Positions 27,146 through 35,448 of a DNA stretch of 64,000 nt are shown here, in pieces (the stretch's first letter is position 1; each line of letters begins with the position of its first letter). Location of the stretch: NCBI GenBank assembly GCA_947488755.1, contig CANLAD010000001.1, positions 1,869,501 through 1,933,500 on the forward strand, in the 5' to 3' direction. A program made the translations under genes and the position numbers. The DNA comes from an uncultured Erythrobacter sp. GTDB lineage: Bacteria; Pseudomonadota; Alphaproteobacteria; Sphingomonadales; Sphingomonadaceae. The notes beneath the pieces were generated by a model. The model had not been told where the DNA came from. It saw only the letters and a program-made list of their open reading frames with translations, and searched no databases.

Positions 27146-28027
27146 CTATGAGTAGAGCCTTAGGCCGTTTTGATGCCCTTCGTTGGGCGTGATGGCAACA
27201 ACCATATTGGGGGCATGCCCCCAATATGGTTTGCCGTTTGATCCTGCCCCGACCTCCGCCGGGGTTCGGTTGCCCAGGCTCGAGTGGGGCCGGAAGTGGT
27301 TGTAGTCGTGTCGCCACGCTTCCAGTTCCTGGCGGGCGTGGGCGAGGCTGGTGAAGATCGTCTCGTTCAAGAACTCGTCGCGCAGGCGTGCGTTGAAGCT
27401 TTCGATGAACCCGTTATGGTAGGGCTTCCCCGGTGCGATGTAATGCCACTCCACATTGCGCTCCTTCGACCAGCGCAGGATCGCCATGCTGGTCAGTTCG
27501 GTGCCGTTATCACTGACGATCGTATGGGGCCGCGCCATCCGCTCGAAGACCGCTTCATCGAGTTCACGCGCGACCCGCGCGCCCGAAATCGACGTGTCGG
27601 CGATCAGGCGCACGCACTCGCGGCTGTAGTCATCGACCACGGCAAAGATCCGGAAGCGCCTGCCGCAGGCGAAGGCATCAGATACGAAGTCGAGGCTCCA
27701 ACGCTGGTTGGGCCCTTGCGGGATCGTCATCGGTGCCCGCGTGCCCAGGGCCCGCTTGCGACCGCCACGACGGCGCACCTGCAGCCGCTCCTCGCGATAG
27801 AGCCGCCGGAACTTCTTGTGGTTCATCGCCCATCCCTCCCGGCACAGCAGCCAGTGCAGCCGCCGGTAGCCGAACCGGCGACGCTGGCTGGCCAGTTCGC
27901 TGATACGCTCGCGCGCCTTCGCATCGTCGGGCCGACGACTGACATAGCGCACCATGGTTCGGTCCACGCCCAGCACCGCACAGGCATGACGCTGGCTCAC
28001 CTCGAAGACCTCCTGGAGATGAGCCAC
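27146..28027 (-). CDS. IS3-family transposase OrfB (DDE integrase domain)
   Basis: 293 residues. HTH_21-like segment RRRFGYRRLHWLLCREGW, then the rve catalytic domain: SLDFVSDAFACGRRFRIFAVVDDYSREC (first Asp), HTIVSDNGTELTS (second Asp) and YHNGFIESFNARLRDEFLNE (catalytic Glu). The tail WGHAPNMVVAITPNEGHQNG is typical of the IS407 branch. The true frame extends upstream of the ATG to the A-run near 28056 (KIRAPGARRQAVAHLQ), where OrfA should join it by frameshifting. Confidence 0.93.
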   Translation of the reverse strand: MAHLQEVFEVSQRHACAVLGVDRTMVRYVSRRPDDAKARERISELASQRRRFGYRRLHWLLCREGWAMNHKKFRRLYREERLQVRRRGGRKRALGTRAPMTIPQGPNQRWSLDFVSDAFACGRRFRIFAVVDDYSRECVRLIADTSISGARVARELDEAVFERMARPHTIVSDNGTELTSMAILRWSKERNVEWHYIAPGKPYHNGFIESFNARLRDEFLNETIFTSLAHARQELEAWRHDYNHFRPHSSLGNRTPAEVGAGSNGKPYWGHAPNMVVAITPNEGHQNGLRLYS

Positions 28028-28316
28028 CGCCTGCCGCCTGGCACCGGGCGCTCGAATTTTTTGCGCTGATCTCCTCGAGCATGGCGTTGTCCAGCATCGG
28101 GTCCGCCAGCAGCTTCTTCAGCCGCGCGTTCTCCTGCTCCAGCTGGCGCAGCCGCCGGGCGTCCGAAACCTCCAGACCGCCATACTTCGACTTCCACTTG
28201 TAGAAGGTCGCCGAGCTGATCCCGTGGCGGCGGTATACATCCGCCGTTGGTATCCCAGCCTCCTGCTCCTTCAAAACAGCGATGATCTGCTCCTCGCTGA
28301 ACCTGCTTCGCTTCAT
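27678..28316 (-). CDS. IS3-family transposase OrfA, read-through by altered slippery site
   Basis: The first ~86 residues are a classical OrfA: MKRSRFSEEQIIAVLKEQEAG, HGISSATFYKWKSKYGG, then a leucine-zipper-like RRLRQLEQENARLKKLLAD and MLDNAMLEEISAK. In this element the slippery run has six A (then TTC). The OrfA frame therefore continues through the orfB region in a meaningless frame to 212 residues. With seven A, OrfA would stop after ~20 more codons and a normal -1 shift would enter orfB. So the residues after ~88 are probably not native, and this copy may be unable to make OrfAB. Confidence 0.75.
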   Translation of the reverse strand: MKRSRFSEEQIIAVLKEQEAGIPTADVYRRHGISSATFYKWKSKYGGLEVSDARRLRQLEQENARLKKLLADPMLDNAMLEEISAKNSSARCQAAGGGSSPGGLRGEPASCLCGAGRGPNHGALCQSSARRCEGARAYQRTGQPASPVRLPAAALAAVPGGMGDEPQEVPAALSRGAAAGAPSWRSQAGPGHAGTDDDPARAQPALEPRLRI

Positions 28317-28491
28317 TCGTCCGCACTCCTTGTCAGGGCCGGACTCTACTTATCTCTGGAGAAAATCTAGGGGCTCAGACCAGGCGGTCTCCAAATCTCA
28401 CCTGAACTGCTGCTAGCGCCAAGGCCCGCGGACATGCGGGCTAGACCGACCACAGTGCATCGTGCGGTCGGAAGTCTCGAATTTCGGAAAG

Positions 28492-28567
28492 TGGTGCCGC
28501 TTAGAGGATTCGAACCTCTGACCCCATCATTACGAATGATGTGCTCTACCAACTGAGCTAAAGCGGC
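28492..28567 (-). tRNA. tRNA-Thr (CGU anticodon)
   Basis: Minus strand 76 nt with encoded CCA. Acceptor GCCGCTT pairs with AAGCGGC, D-arm is GCTCAGTTGGTAGAGC, anticodon arm is CATCA-TTCGTAA-TGATG with anticodon CGT, and the T-arm is AGAGG-TTCGAAT-CCTCT. Reads ACG threonine codons. Confidence 0.97.
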
Positions 28568-28617
28568 GTTCGCGCGCGGCCCTTAATGACAAAGCAAAGC
28601 GCGCGCAATTTCAAATG

Positions 28618-28691
28618 TGGAGGCCCGAGCCGGAATCGAACCGGCGTGCAAGGATTTGCAGTCCTCTGCGTAACCACTCCGCCATCGGGCC
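28618..28691 (-). tRNA. tRNA-Cys (GCA anticodon)
   Basis: Minus strand 74 nt with encoded CCA. Acceptor GGCCCGA pairs with TCGGGCC, the anticodon loop is CTGCAAA with GCA, and the T-arm is GCCGG-TTCGATT-CCGGC. It lies 50 nt upstream of tRNA-Thr on the same strand and is probably co-transcribed. Confidence 0.97.
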
Positions 28692-28806
28692 GAGGCGCCC
28701 CATCAAGGGCGGAGCCGCGCCGTAGCGAAGCGCGAGGCTGATGGCAATGCGCGTTGTCCGATGGAAAGTCTGGACGGGATTATTCGCTTTCGCCACTAGG
28801 CGCCCC

Positions 28807-29586
28807 ATGACGATTGCCAGCCTTCTCGATCCCATCACCGGAAAGCCCGGACCGGCCCGCCTCGACCATGCCAGTGACTGGATGCAGGGGCGCACGCTTT
28901 ATGGCGGAGCATCGGCGCTCATCGCCTTTACGATGGCACAACGTGCTTTCCCCGATCTCCCGCCGCTGCGCGCCGGCCAGATCGGCTTCGTCGCGCCGAT
29001 TGGGGAGGATATCGAGCTGTCGGCAGAGGTAATCCGGCAGGGGCGTAACGTCACGCAGGTGCGCAGTGAGATTCGCAGCGATGGGAAAGTGGCCCTGACG
29101 GCGTTCTGGCTGTTCGCAGCAGAACGCGAAGCGAATGCCGTTCAGGACACGGAAAAGCCGCACGACTGGCCCGGCGCGCCGCATGACAACGCCGTCACGA
29201 TGCAAGGCCAAGGCCCGAGTTTTATTCAGAACAACTTTGAAATCCGCTTCGGCCGGGACAAGGATGCGGACCACGGCGCGACAATCCGGCGCTGGGCGCG
29301 CCTGACCGAAGAGCATTCGCTCGACCCGGTCAGCAAGCTTATCCTGATGGGCGACGTGATGCCGCCCGGCGCGATGCGTATCATGCAACGAACCGGCCCG
29401 ATCAGCTCGATCAACTGGTCGTTCAACGTGCTCGACCCGCACACGCGCTCCGATGGCGGCTGGTATCTTGCGGAGAACGCCAGCCAGCACGCGGCGAGCG
29501 GCTATTCTTCGGAGCGGCTGCGCATGTGGGACAGAGAGGGCCGCCAGGTTCTCGACGGCCTGCAATGCGTCGCGGTGTTTGGCTGA
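28807..29586 (+). CDS. Acyl-CoA thioesterase (TesB-like double hotdog fold)
   Basis: 259 residues from the ATG at 28807 (MTIASLLDPITGKPGPARLD). TesB-type features: WMQGRTLYGGASALIAFTMAQRAFPDLPPLRAGQIGFVAPIG in the first hotdog and GGWYLAENASQHAASGYSSERLRMWDREGRQVLDGLQCVAVFG at the end, the last part being the standard thioesterase closing strand. It hydrolyses acyl-CoA esters in the cytoplasm; chain-length preference is unknown. The start was moved 22 codons in from the longest frame because the upstream part overlaps the tRNA promoter region and has no family match. Convergent with the enoyl-CoA hydratase. Confidence 0.85.
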   Translation: MTIASLLDPITGKPGPARLDHASDWMQGRTLYGGASALIAFTMAQRAFPDLPPLRAGQIGFVAPIGEDIELSAEVIRQGRNVTQVRSEIRSDGKVALTAFWLFAAEREANAVQDTEKPHDWPGAPHDNAVTMQGQGPSFIQNNFEIRFGRDKDADHGATIRRWARLTEEHSLDPVSKLILMGDVMPPGAMRIMQRTGPISSINWSFNVLDPHTRSDGGWYLAENASQHAASGYSSERLRMWDREGRQVLDGLQCVAVFG

Positions 29587-29598
29587 AAAGTCTGCGCC

Positions 29599-30417
29599 TC
29601 AGACGTCGGAGAATTTTGGCGCGCGCCTCTCCATTTCTGCCATCACCGCCTCAATCTGGTTCGGAGTGCGCATGATGGCGTGCTGCTCGATGCTCTCTTC
29701 CATCAGAATCGCATCGGTATCAGCGCTTTGCATACTTGCCTGCAAGCGCTTTGCGGCACGGATCGCGTGGGGGTTGCGGTTGGCGATTTCGGTCGCGATC
29801 CTGGTCGCGCAGGCGTGCGGATCGTTGTCGAGCCGGGTCACGAGACCCATCGATTGCGCCTCTTCCGCGGTGAATTCCCGGTTAGTGTAGATCAGTTCGC
29901 GCAGCACATCGTCTCGCACAAGCCCGCGCCACAGCGCATATCCGCCCATGTCGGGCACGAGGCCCCATTTCAGCTCCATGATCGCCATGCGTGTATCGGG
30001 GTGGGCGACGCGAATGTCGGCACCGCTCGCGATCTGCAATCCGCCGCCAAAGCAAACACCATGCAACGCGGCGATCACTGGGACGGGCAGCTTGCGCCAC
30101 TGCATCGCGACCTGCTGGAACTTGTTCGAATTGCCATAGGTCCGCTCGGTCAAGGGCGGCTCATCCTCGCTTGGCGTGCGGGCAAATGTTGAGGTATCAA
30201 GGCCGGCACAAAATGCGCGCCCCTCCCCCGACAGGACGACGGCGCGAAGTCCCTTCATGTTCTGGAGCACGCTTCCCGCCTCGATGATCCGCTCGAACAT
30301 TTCCGGATCGAGCGCGTTCATCTTGTCGCTGCGCGTCAGGCGGACCTGGGCGACGCCGTCATCTCCCAGCTCGATCGAGATACGGTCATTGGCGGGCATG
30401 GAGGCGGTTTGCAGCAT
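29599..30417 (-). CDS. Enoyl-CoA hydratase/isomerase family protein
   Basis: 272-residue crotonase-fold enzyme. Oxyanion-hole segments are GEGRAFCAGLD (~65) and ALHGVCFGGGLQIASGADIRVA (~120). The catalytic acidic position falls in MELKWGLVPDMGGYALW. Crotonase-family members without two catalytic Glu can be isomerases or hydrolases, so the exact reaction is uncertain. An AAGG site lies 8 nt before the ATG at 30417. It acts on CoA thioesters in beta-oxidation or PHA precursor supply, which would suit the nearby thioesterase and phaC, but it is a single transcription unit. Confidence 0.9.
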   Translation of the reverse strand: MLQTASMPANDRISIELGDDGVAQVRLTRSDKMNALDPEMFERIIEAGSVLQNMKGLRAVVLSGEGRAFCAGLDTSTFARTPSEDEPPLTERTYGNSNKFQQVAMQWRKLPVPVIAALHGVCFGGGLQIASGADIRVAHPDTRMAIMELKWGLVPDMGGYALWRGLVRDDVLRELIYTNREFTAEEAQSMGLVTRLDNDPHACATRIATEIANRNPHAIRAAKRLQASMQSADTDAILMEESIEQHAIMRTPNQIEAVMAEMERRAPKFSDV

Positions 30418-30521
30418 GGTTCTGCCTTCTGCGAGTTTCAGAGTTCATCGGACTGATGTAAAGACTGGCGGAGCGCGGCGAATGTGTCCAGTCAAACGGC
30501 GCTCGCGCAGCCAAATCATTA

Positions 30522-31724
30522 CTATTCAGCCGCGGCCTGTTCGATCCCCAGCGAAGCGAAATAGCGTTTGATGTTGCGCGCGGCCTGCCGCAGGCGCTGC
30601 TCATTTTCGACCATCGCGATCCGCACATACCCCTCGCCTGCCTCGCCATAGCCGATGCCCGGCGCGACCGCGACCTTGGCCTCGCTTAGCAATTGCTTCG
30701 AGAACTCGAGACTTCCCATATGGACCAGCTGCGGTGGCAGCGGTGCCCAGGCGAACATCGAGGCGGCTGGCGGCGGAATATCCCACCCGGCGCGGCCGAA
30801 GGACTCGACCAGGACATCGCGGCGTTTGTGATAAATCGCGCGGTTCTCTTCCACGACGTCCTGAGGGCCGTTGAGTGCCGCGCACGCTGCCGCTTGGATC
30901 GGAGTGAAGGCACCGTAATCGAGATACGACTTCACTCGCGTCAGCGCAGCTATCAGTTCCCTATTTCCGACCGTGAAGCCGATCCGCCAGCCCGCCATCG
31001 AGTATGTTTTGCTAAGGGTCGTGAACTCGACGGCGACGTCTTTCGCGCCATCGACCTGCATGATCGAGGGGGTCGGCTTGCCGTCGTAATAGAGCTCGGA
31101 ATAGGCAAGGTCGGACAGCAGCCAAACCTCATTCTCACGCGCCCAGGCGACCAGCCGTTCATAAAAGGCGAGATCGACCGTTTCAGCGGTGGGATTCGAC
31201 GGATAGCAAACGACGAGCACTCGCGGCCGCGGCGTGGTGTCGCTCATCGCTGACTCGAGCGCTTGCCAATAGCTTTCATCGGGCGCCGTCGGAACCGCGC
31301 GGATTGCCGCGCCCGCCAGAATGAAACCAAACGTGTGTATGGGATAGGACGGACTGGGCGCGAGCACCACGTCACCCGGCTCGGTGATCGCGGTGGCGAG
31401 ACTGCCGAGCCCCTCCTTCGACCCCATCGTCACCACGACTTCACTTTCCGGATCGAGATCGACTCCGAACCGGCGCGCGTAATAGTCCGCCTGCGCCCGC
31501 CTCAAACCCGGAATACCGCGCGATTGAGAATAGCCATGCGCATCGGGCTTGACCGCGACCTCGCACAATTTGTCGATCACGTGCTGGGGTGGCGGCCGGT
31601 CAGGATTGCCCATGCCGAGATCGACGATGTCCTGCCCCGCCTGCCGCGCGGCATGGCGCATCGCGTTGACTTCCGCGATGACATAGGGCGGCAAGCGCTT
31701 TATGCGGTAGAATTGTCCGTCCAT
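30522..31724 (-). CDS. Class I/II PLP-dependent aminotransferase (alanine/diaminopimelate-type)
   Basis: 400 residues. YRIKRLPPYVIAEVNAMRHAARQAGQDIVDLGMGNPDRPPP is the N-terminus of the AlaC/LL-DAP aminotransferase-like group. SYPIHTFGFILAGA and VCYPSNPTAETVD cover the cofactor pocket, and TTLSKTYSMAGWRIGFTVGN carries the Schiff-base lysine. The C-terminal Arg block is GEGYVRIAMVENEQRLRQA. Probable alanine or related transaminase using pyruvate/glutamate pairs; exact substrates are not decidable here. Divergent from phaC. Confidence 0.9.
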   Translation of the reverse strand: MDGQFYRIKRLPPYVIAEVNAMRHAARQAGQDIVDLGMGNPDRPPPQHVIDKLCEVAVKPDAHGYSQSRGIPGLRRAQADYYARRFGVDLDPESEVVVTMGSKEGLGSLATAITEPGDVVLAPSPSYPIHTFGFILAGAAIRAVPTAPDESYWQALESAMSDTTPRPRVLVVCYPSNPTAETVDLAFYERLVAWARENEVWLLSDLAYSELYYDGKPTPSIMQVDGAKDVAVEFTTLSKTYSMAGWRIGFTVGNRELIAALTRVKSYLDYGAFTPIQAAACAALNGPQDVVEENRAIYHKRRDVLVESFGRAGWDIPPPAASMFAWAPLPPQLVHMGSLEFSKQLLSEAKVAVAPGIGYGEAGEGYVRIAMVENEQRLRQAARNIKRYFASLGIEQAAAE

Positions 31725-31883
31725 CGCGACTCCACGTGCGGCTTAACGATCGCGGAGCATCCCGCGCGAAGCTTTATCCCTAGGCGAAACGGGGCCCGCG
31801 TGGGAAGGCGTATTGCGATAGGGGACTGACAGGCAGGCGTGCGAACCGATGCGCCGCTTCGTGGCAAGAGGAGCCGTTGGCGT

Positions 31884-33830
31884 ATGGCAAGCAAGGATAA
31901 ACCGAAACCGAAAGACGCAGCTGCAGACGCCGGAACCGAGCCGATCGCAGCGTTTTTCGACATGCAAGCCAAGGCGATGCGCGATCTGTTTGCGCAGGGG
32001 CAAACTGCCGTCACTCCAACCGTCGATGAAGACGCATTCGGCGCGATGTTCGCCCAAGACATTTCCCCCGCCGACCTTGCCGAATGGGCCAAGTCAAGCA
32101 CCGACATCCAGCGCCTATGGTTTGAATACGCGACAAAGCAGATGCAGCGCGCGGCTGGCGTGGACAATATCGCAAAGGCGATGTTCGATCCCGCACAATG
32201 GCTCGCCCTGTCACAAAACTTCATGCGGGCCATGCCAGTGCCTGCCGCCGAGGCTCAGGCGAAACTCACGCAAGGCACGATCGATCTTTGGCAAAGCATG
32301 TTCGATGGAATGTCGACAGCTCCACTTGTTGGCAGCGAAATCGAGGCGGATCGTCTTCCTCATAAGGATCGCCGTTTCGCCGACCCGGCCTGGCGTCAGA
32401 ATCCCGCAGCGATCATGCTTCATCAAAGCTATCTGCTGATGAGCGAGTATCTCGATCAGGCGACGTCATCGATCGAGGGGTTGGACGAGGAGAAGAAGCA
32501 AGAACTGCAATTCGCGACAAAAGCGCTGGCCGAGGCGATGAGCCCAAGCAATTTCCTGCTCACCAACCCGCAAGTCCTCCAGCGCACGATGGAGACGCGC
32601 GGGCAGAACCTCGTGCGCGGTATGAAACACCTGATCGCCGATCTGGATCGTGGCCAGCTCACTCACACCGATCCCAATGCCTTCAAGCTCGGCGACAATC
32701 TCGCATCGACGCCGGGCAAGGTGGTGAAGGAGACCCCGCTCTATCAGTTGATCCAGTACAGCCCGACGACCAAGGAGGTCTTCGAGGTGCCGCTGGTGAT
32801 CTTCCCGCCGTGGATCAACCGGTTCTACATCCTCGACCTGACGCCCAAAAAGAGCTTTATCAAATGGGCGGTGGATCAGGGTATCACGGTGTTCGTCGTC
32901 AGCTGGAAATCGGCGGACGAGACGCTCAAAGACGTGATCTGGGACGACTACATTCGTGCGCAGATCGAAGCGATCGACACCGTGCGCGACCGGCTCGACG
33001 TGCCGAGCGTCCACACTATCGGATACTGCGTGGCGGGCACGACGCTCGCCGCCGCTTTGGCGATTATGGCTCGGCGGGATGAGGCGGACCGAGTGAAGAG
33101 CGCGACGTTCTTCACGGCGCAGATCGATTTCGAAGATGGCGGCGAGCTCAAGCACTTCATCGAGGATGGCCAGCTCGAGCTGATCCAGCAGCTTTCACCC
33201 GAAGGCTACCTCGACGGGCGGTATCTTGCCGCGACCTTCAATGCGTTGCGCGGCAAGGATCTGATTTGGAGCTACGTCGTCAACAATTACCTGCTGGGCG
33301 AGGATTACCCGGCATTCGACCTGCTTCACTGGAACGGCGACGTCACCAACCTGCCCTCAAAGTGGCACAACGCGTACCTAAGAGACCTCTACCGCGACAA
33401 CAAGCTGGTTGAACCCGACGCGCTGGAGGCGGACGGAACGCCGATCGACCTGACCCGCGTCGAGACACCAGTTTTCATTCAAGCCGGGCGCGAGGACCAC
33501 ATCGCGCCGGCAAAGAGTGTCTGGCGCATGACCGATCATTTTTCAGGGCCGATGGAATTCGTGCTCGCCGGATCGGGCCATATCGCTGGCGTCGTCAATC
33601 CGCCCGCAGCGAAGAAGTATCAGTATTGGACCGGCGACAGCGATGCTGGATCGCTCAATGAATTTGTCGCAGGCGCTAAGGAACATCCTGGCAGCTGGTG
33701 GCCCTATTGGCTCGATTGGCTTGAGAAGCAGTCGCCTGAGAAGGTCGCAGCTACGGGCAAGCGCAAGCCGGGCGGACGGGGCGACAAAGTTATCGAAGAC
33801 GCGCCCGGGCGTTACGTGATGACGCGCTGA
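31884..33830 (+). CDS. phaC: Class I poly(3-hydroxyalkanoate) synthase
   Basis: 648 residues from ATG 31884 with a GAGGAG site upstream. The N-terminal phasin-like/PhaC_N part includes WLALSQNFMRAM and FADPAWRQNPAAIMLHQSYLL. The alpha/beta-hydrolase part carries the lipase-like box GYCVAGT with catalytic Cys382, the Asp in QAGREDHIAP and the His in AGSGHIAGVVNPP. PLVIFPPWINRFYILDLTPKKSFIKWAVDQG is typical of class I. It polymerises hydroxyacyl-CoA at the granule surface. The phasin gene follows at once on the same strand, behind its own regulated promoter. Confidence 0.97.
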   Translation: MASKDKPKPKDAAADAGTEPIAAFFDMQAKAMRDLFAQGQTAVTPTVDEDAFGAMFAQDISPADLAEWAKSSTDIQRLWFEYATKQMQRAAGVDNIAKAMFDPAQWLALSQNFMRAMPVPAAEAQAKLTQGTIDLWQSMFDGMSTAPLVGSEIEADRLPHKDRRFADPAWRQNPAAIMLHQSYLLMSEYLDQATSSIEGLDEEKKQELQFATKALAEAMSPSNFLLTNPQVLQRTMETRGQNLVRGMKHLIADLDRGQLTHTDPNAFKLGDNLASTPGKVVKETPLYQLIQYSPTTKEVFEVPLVIFPPWINRFYILDLTPKKSFIKWAVDQGITVFVVSWKSADETLKDVIWDDYIRAQIEAIDTVRDRLDVPSVHTIGYCVAGTTLAAALAIMARRDEADRVKSATFFTAQIDFEDGGELKHFIEDGQLELIQQLSPEGYLDGRYLAATFNALRGKDLIWSYVVNNYLLGEDYPAFDLLHWNGDVTNLPSKWHNAYLRDLYRDNKLVEPDALEADGTPIDLTRVETPVFIQAGREDHIAPAKSVWRMTDHFSGPMEFVLAGSGHIAGVVNPPAAKKYQYWTGDSDAGSLNEFVAGAKEHPGSWWPYWLDWLEKQSPEKVAATGKRKPGGRGDKVIEDAPGRYVMTR

Positions 33831-33894
33831 CAACCTGAAAGCTCTCGCGACATCTCGCGGGGCAGATCGGTCAATCGACGCACCCGGGAATTCA

Positions 33895-33955
33895 TTGTGC
33901 AGTGCACAATTTCCTTGACTTCGCAGCTGCAATGCGTATTTTGTGCAGTGCAATA
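33895..33955 (+). promoter_or_regulatory. Phasin promoter with two PhaR-like operator sites
   Basis: Two copies of TTGTGCAGTGCA lie 46 bp apart. The first (33895-33909) is a perfect 15-bp palindrome, TTGTGCA-G-TGCACAA; the second (33941-33955) is a one-sided variant. Between them TTGACT (33915-33920) and TATTTT (33937-33942), spaced 16 bp, form a good sigma-70 promoter whose -10 region overlaps the second site. TGCAGTGCA-type boxes are typical targets of the PHA regulator PhaR, which is released by PHA granules. Confidence 0.75.
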
Positions 33956-33970
33956 CGAAGTGAGGAAGCA

Positions 33971-34846
33971 ATGGCTGAATCGAAATCCAAAACGGAGACG
34001 GAACCAGCGGCGAACAAGTCCGAAACGGATGGAGTTGCGGCAAAACCCGCAGACCCTAAGGTTTCGCAAGCGGTTGCCGAAGCAGTTCAGGCCGACAAGT
34101 CTCCGGAAGCAAATGTCGAGGTCGTGAAGAAAGCGGTCGCGGAAGACGCGAAAGCGACGACCAAGGTGCGCAAGACTTCTGCCAGCAATGCTGCAGGCTC
34201 AAGCAAGCCCAGCACGCAGAAGCGCACCGCGCCAAAAACTTCCGCCAAAAAGACGGCGGGAAAAGAGGCTGAGCCGAAAAAGACTGTAGTCAAGAGGACC
34301 ACAGCAAAAAAGCCAGCCGTCAAAAAGGCTGTCGCTCGCAAGGCTCCCGCAACCTCAACAAAAACTCCCGCTCAAACCCCGTCCATCAAAAAACTTAAGG
34401 AAACCATCATGGCTACCACAACCAAGTCCACCAAGAACCCAGCCCAAGACGTGGCTGCCGACATGCAGGACCGCATGCAGTCCGCTTACGAAAAGGCTGG
34501 CGAATTCGCTTCCGAAGCGGGTGAATTCAGCAAGGCCAACGTCGAAGCAATGGTCGAAAGCAGCAAGATCTTCTTCTCCGGCGCACAGGAACTGGTCCGC
34601 GACAATGTCGAGACCGGCAAGACCGTTGTCGAAACCATGACCGAAGATGCCAAGAAGGTCGCGTCGGCCAAGTCGCCGACCGAGTTCATGCAACTCCAGA
34701 ACGAAATGGCACGTCGCAACTTTGATGCGATGATCCACTACGGTTCGGAGCGCACGGAAGCCTGGGTCAAGCTTTACAACGAAGCTTTCGCACCCCTCTC
34801 CAACCGCGCCAGCGTCGCGGCCGAGAAGATGGCGAAGGTCGCCTGA
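33971..34846 (+). CDS. Phasin with N-terminal Lys/Ala-rich histone-like extension
   Basis: 291 residues from ATG 33971 (GAGGAA site just before it). Residues ~1-146 are low-complexity, with many KKT, KKA, KRT and PAVKK repeats like the DNA-binding tail of PhaF or AlgP. Residues ~147-291 are a phasin domain (QDRMQSAYEKAGEFASEAGEFSKANVEAMVESSKIFFSGAQELV, then FMQLQNEMARRNFDAMIHYGSER). The second part begins with its own ATG (34409), preceded by AAGGAAA at 6 nt, so a 145-residue phasin alone could be made from the same mRNA. Phasins coat PHA granules; the basic extension could tether granules to DNA. Confidence 0.92.
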   Translation: MAESKSKTETEPAANKSETDGVAAKPADPKVSQAVAEAVQADKSPEANVEVVKKAVAEDAKATTKVRKTSASNAAGSSKPSTQKRTAPKTSAKKTAGKEAEPKKTVVKRTTAKKPAVKKAVARKAPATSTKTPAQTPSIKKLKETIMATTTKSTKNPAQDVAADMQDRMQSAYEKAGEFASEAGEFSKANVEAMVESSKIFFSGAQELVRDNVETGKTVVETMTEDAKKVASAKSPTEFMQLQNEMARRNFDAMIHYGSERTEAWVKLYNEAFAPLSNRASVAAEKMAKVA

Positions 34847-34922
34847 ACCTGACGAATTTCTGAGCCGGGTCTCTCTCCTCTCTCTCCCAATCCCGGTTCA
34901 CGAAAGCGCGCGAAAGCGCATT

Positions 34923-34966
34923 GGGCCGGATGGATCGCATGGCGGTTCATCCGGCCCTTTTTCTTT
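34923..34966 (+). terminator. Intrinsic terminator after the phasin gene
   Basis: GGGCCGGATGGA and TCATCCGGCCC pair into a long GC-rich stem with a short loop, followed by TTTTTCTTT. It lies ~80 nt after the phasin stop and before clpS, so it separates the two units. Confidence 0.9.
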
Positions 34967-35043
34967 CTAACGGGGATGAGGCGCGCGATCCGCCGCCCTC
35001 TGACGCGGTGATGGCTCTTGCGAACCCTCCAACCCATCCCATA

Positions 35044-35448
35044 ATGAGCATTATGGCCGATTGTGTTCCGACTCTAGCTGCTTTGGCGGTCCTTGCCCCG
35101 CATTCTCCCGCCCGCCTGGCCGGGGACGACGATGACAAGGACGATGACGGCGCAAGCGAAACCGGTGTCGCGACCAAAACCCGGACCAAGCCCAAGAAGC
35201 CGAGCCAGTACAAAGTTCTGATGCTGAACGACGACTACACCCCGATGGAGTTCGTGGTGATGGTTCTCAAACGGTTCTTCGGCATGGAAATAGAGCAGGC
35301 GACACAGGTGATGCTGCACGTTCACCAAAAGGGCGTGGGCGTGTGTGGTATCTTCCCCTACGAAGTGGCCGAAACCAAGGTGAACCAGGTGATGGATTTC
35401 GCTCAACAGAACCAGCACCCGCTGCAATGCACGCTTGAAAAGGCGTGA
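35044..35448 (+). CDS. clpS: ATP-dependent Clp protease adaptor ClpS
   Basis: Adaptor that binds ClpA and delivers N-degron substrates. The conserved core is [24 protein letters not shown], then [48 protein letters not shown]; the [10 protein letters not shown] pocket is intact. The open frame extends up to 34921, but that part includes the phasin terminator, so a start at 35044 or the in-frame ATG at 35053 is more likely. Neither has a strong ribosome-binding site. The N-terminal ~50 residues are low-complexity and acidic ([10 protein letters not shown]). The stop overlaps a GTG start of the next gene. Confidence 0.92.
   Translation: MSIMADCVPTLAALAVLAPHSPARLAGDDDDKDDDGASETGVATKTRTKPKKPSQYKVLMLNDDYTPMEFVVMVLKRFFGMEIEQATQVMLHVHQKGVGVCGIFPYEVAETKVNQVMDFAQQNQHPLQCTLEKA

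Larger units (their letters stand above)
27120..28382 (-). mobile_element. IS3-family insertion sequence (IS407-type)
   Basis: 1263-bp element with two transposase frames on the minus strand. The ends match as inverted repeats: TGGTCTGAGCCC at 27120-27131 and its complement at 28371-28382. Similarity continues inward (AGTAGAG in both arms, followed by GGCC). No 4-bp direct repeat is obvious at the ends as defined, which may mean old insertion or later rearrangement. It lies between the glycan cassette and tRNA-Thr. Confidence 0.88.

Noticed and set aside
27284-28069. 261-codon plus-strand frame inside the IS element
   Set aside because: It is the complement of the transposase gene and shows no motif.
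34921-35043. Extended start of clpS
   Set aside because: The sequence contains the intrinsic terminator of the phasin gene, so the transcript for clpS should begin downstream.
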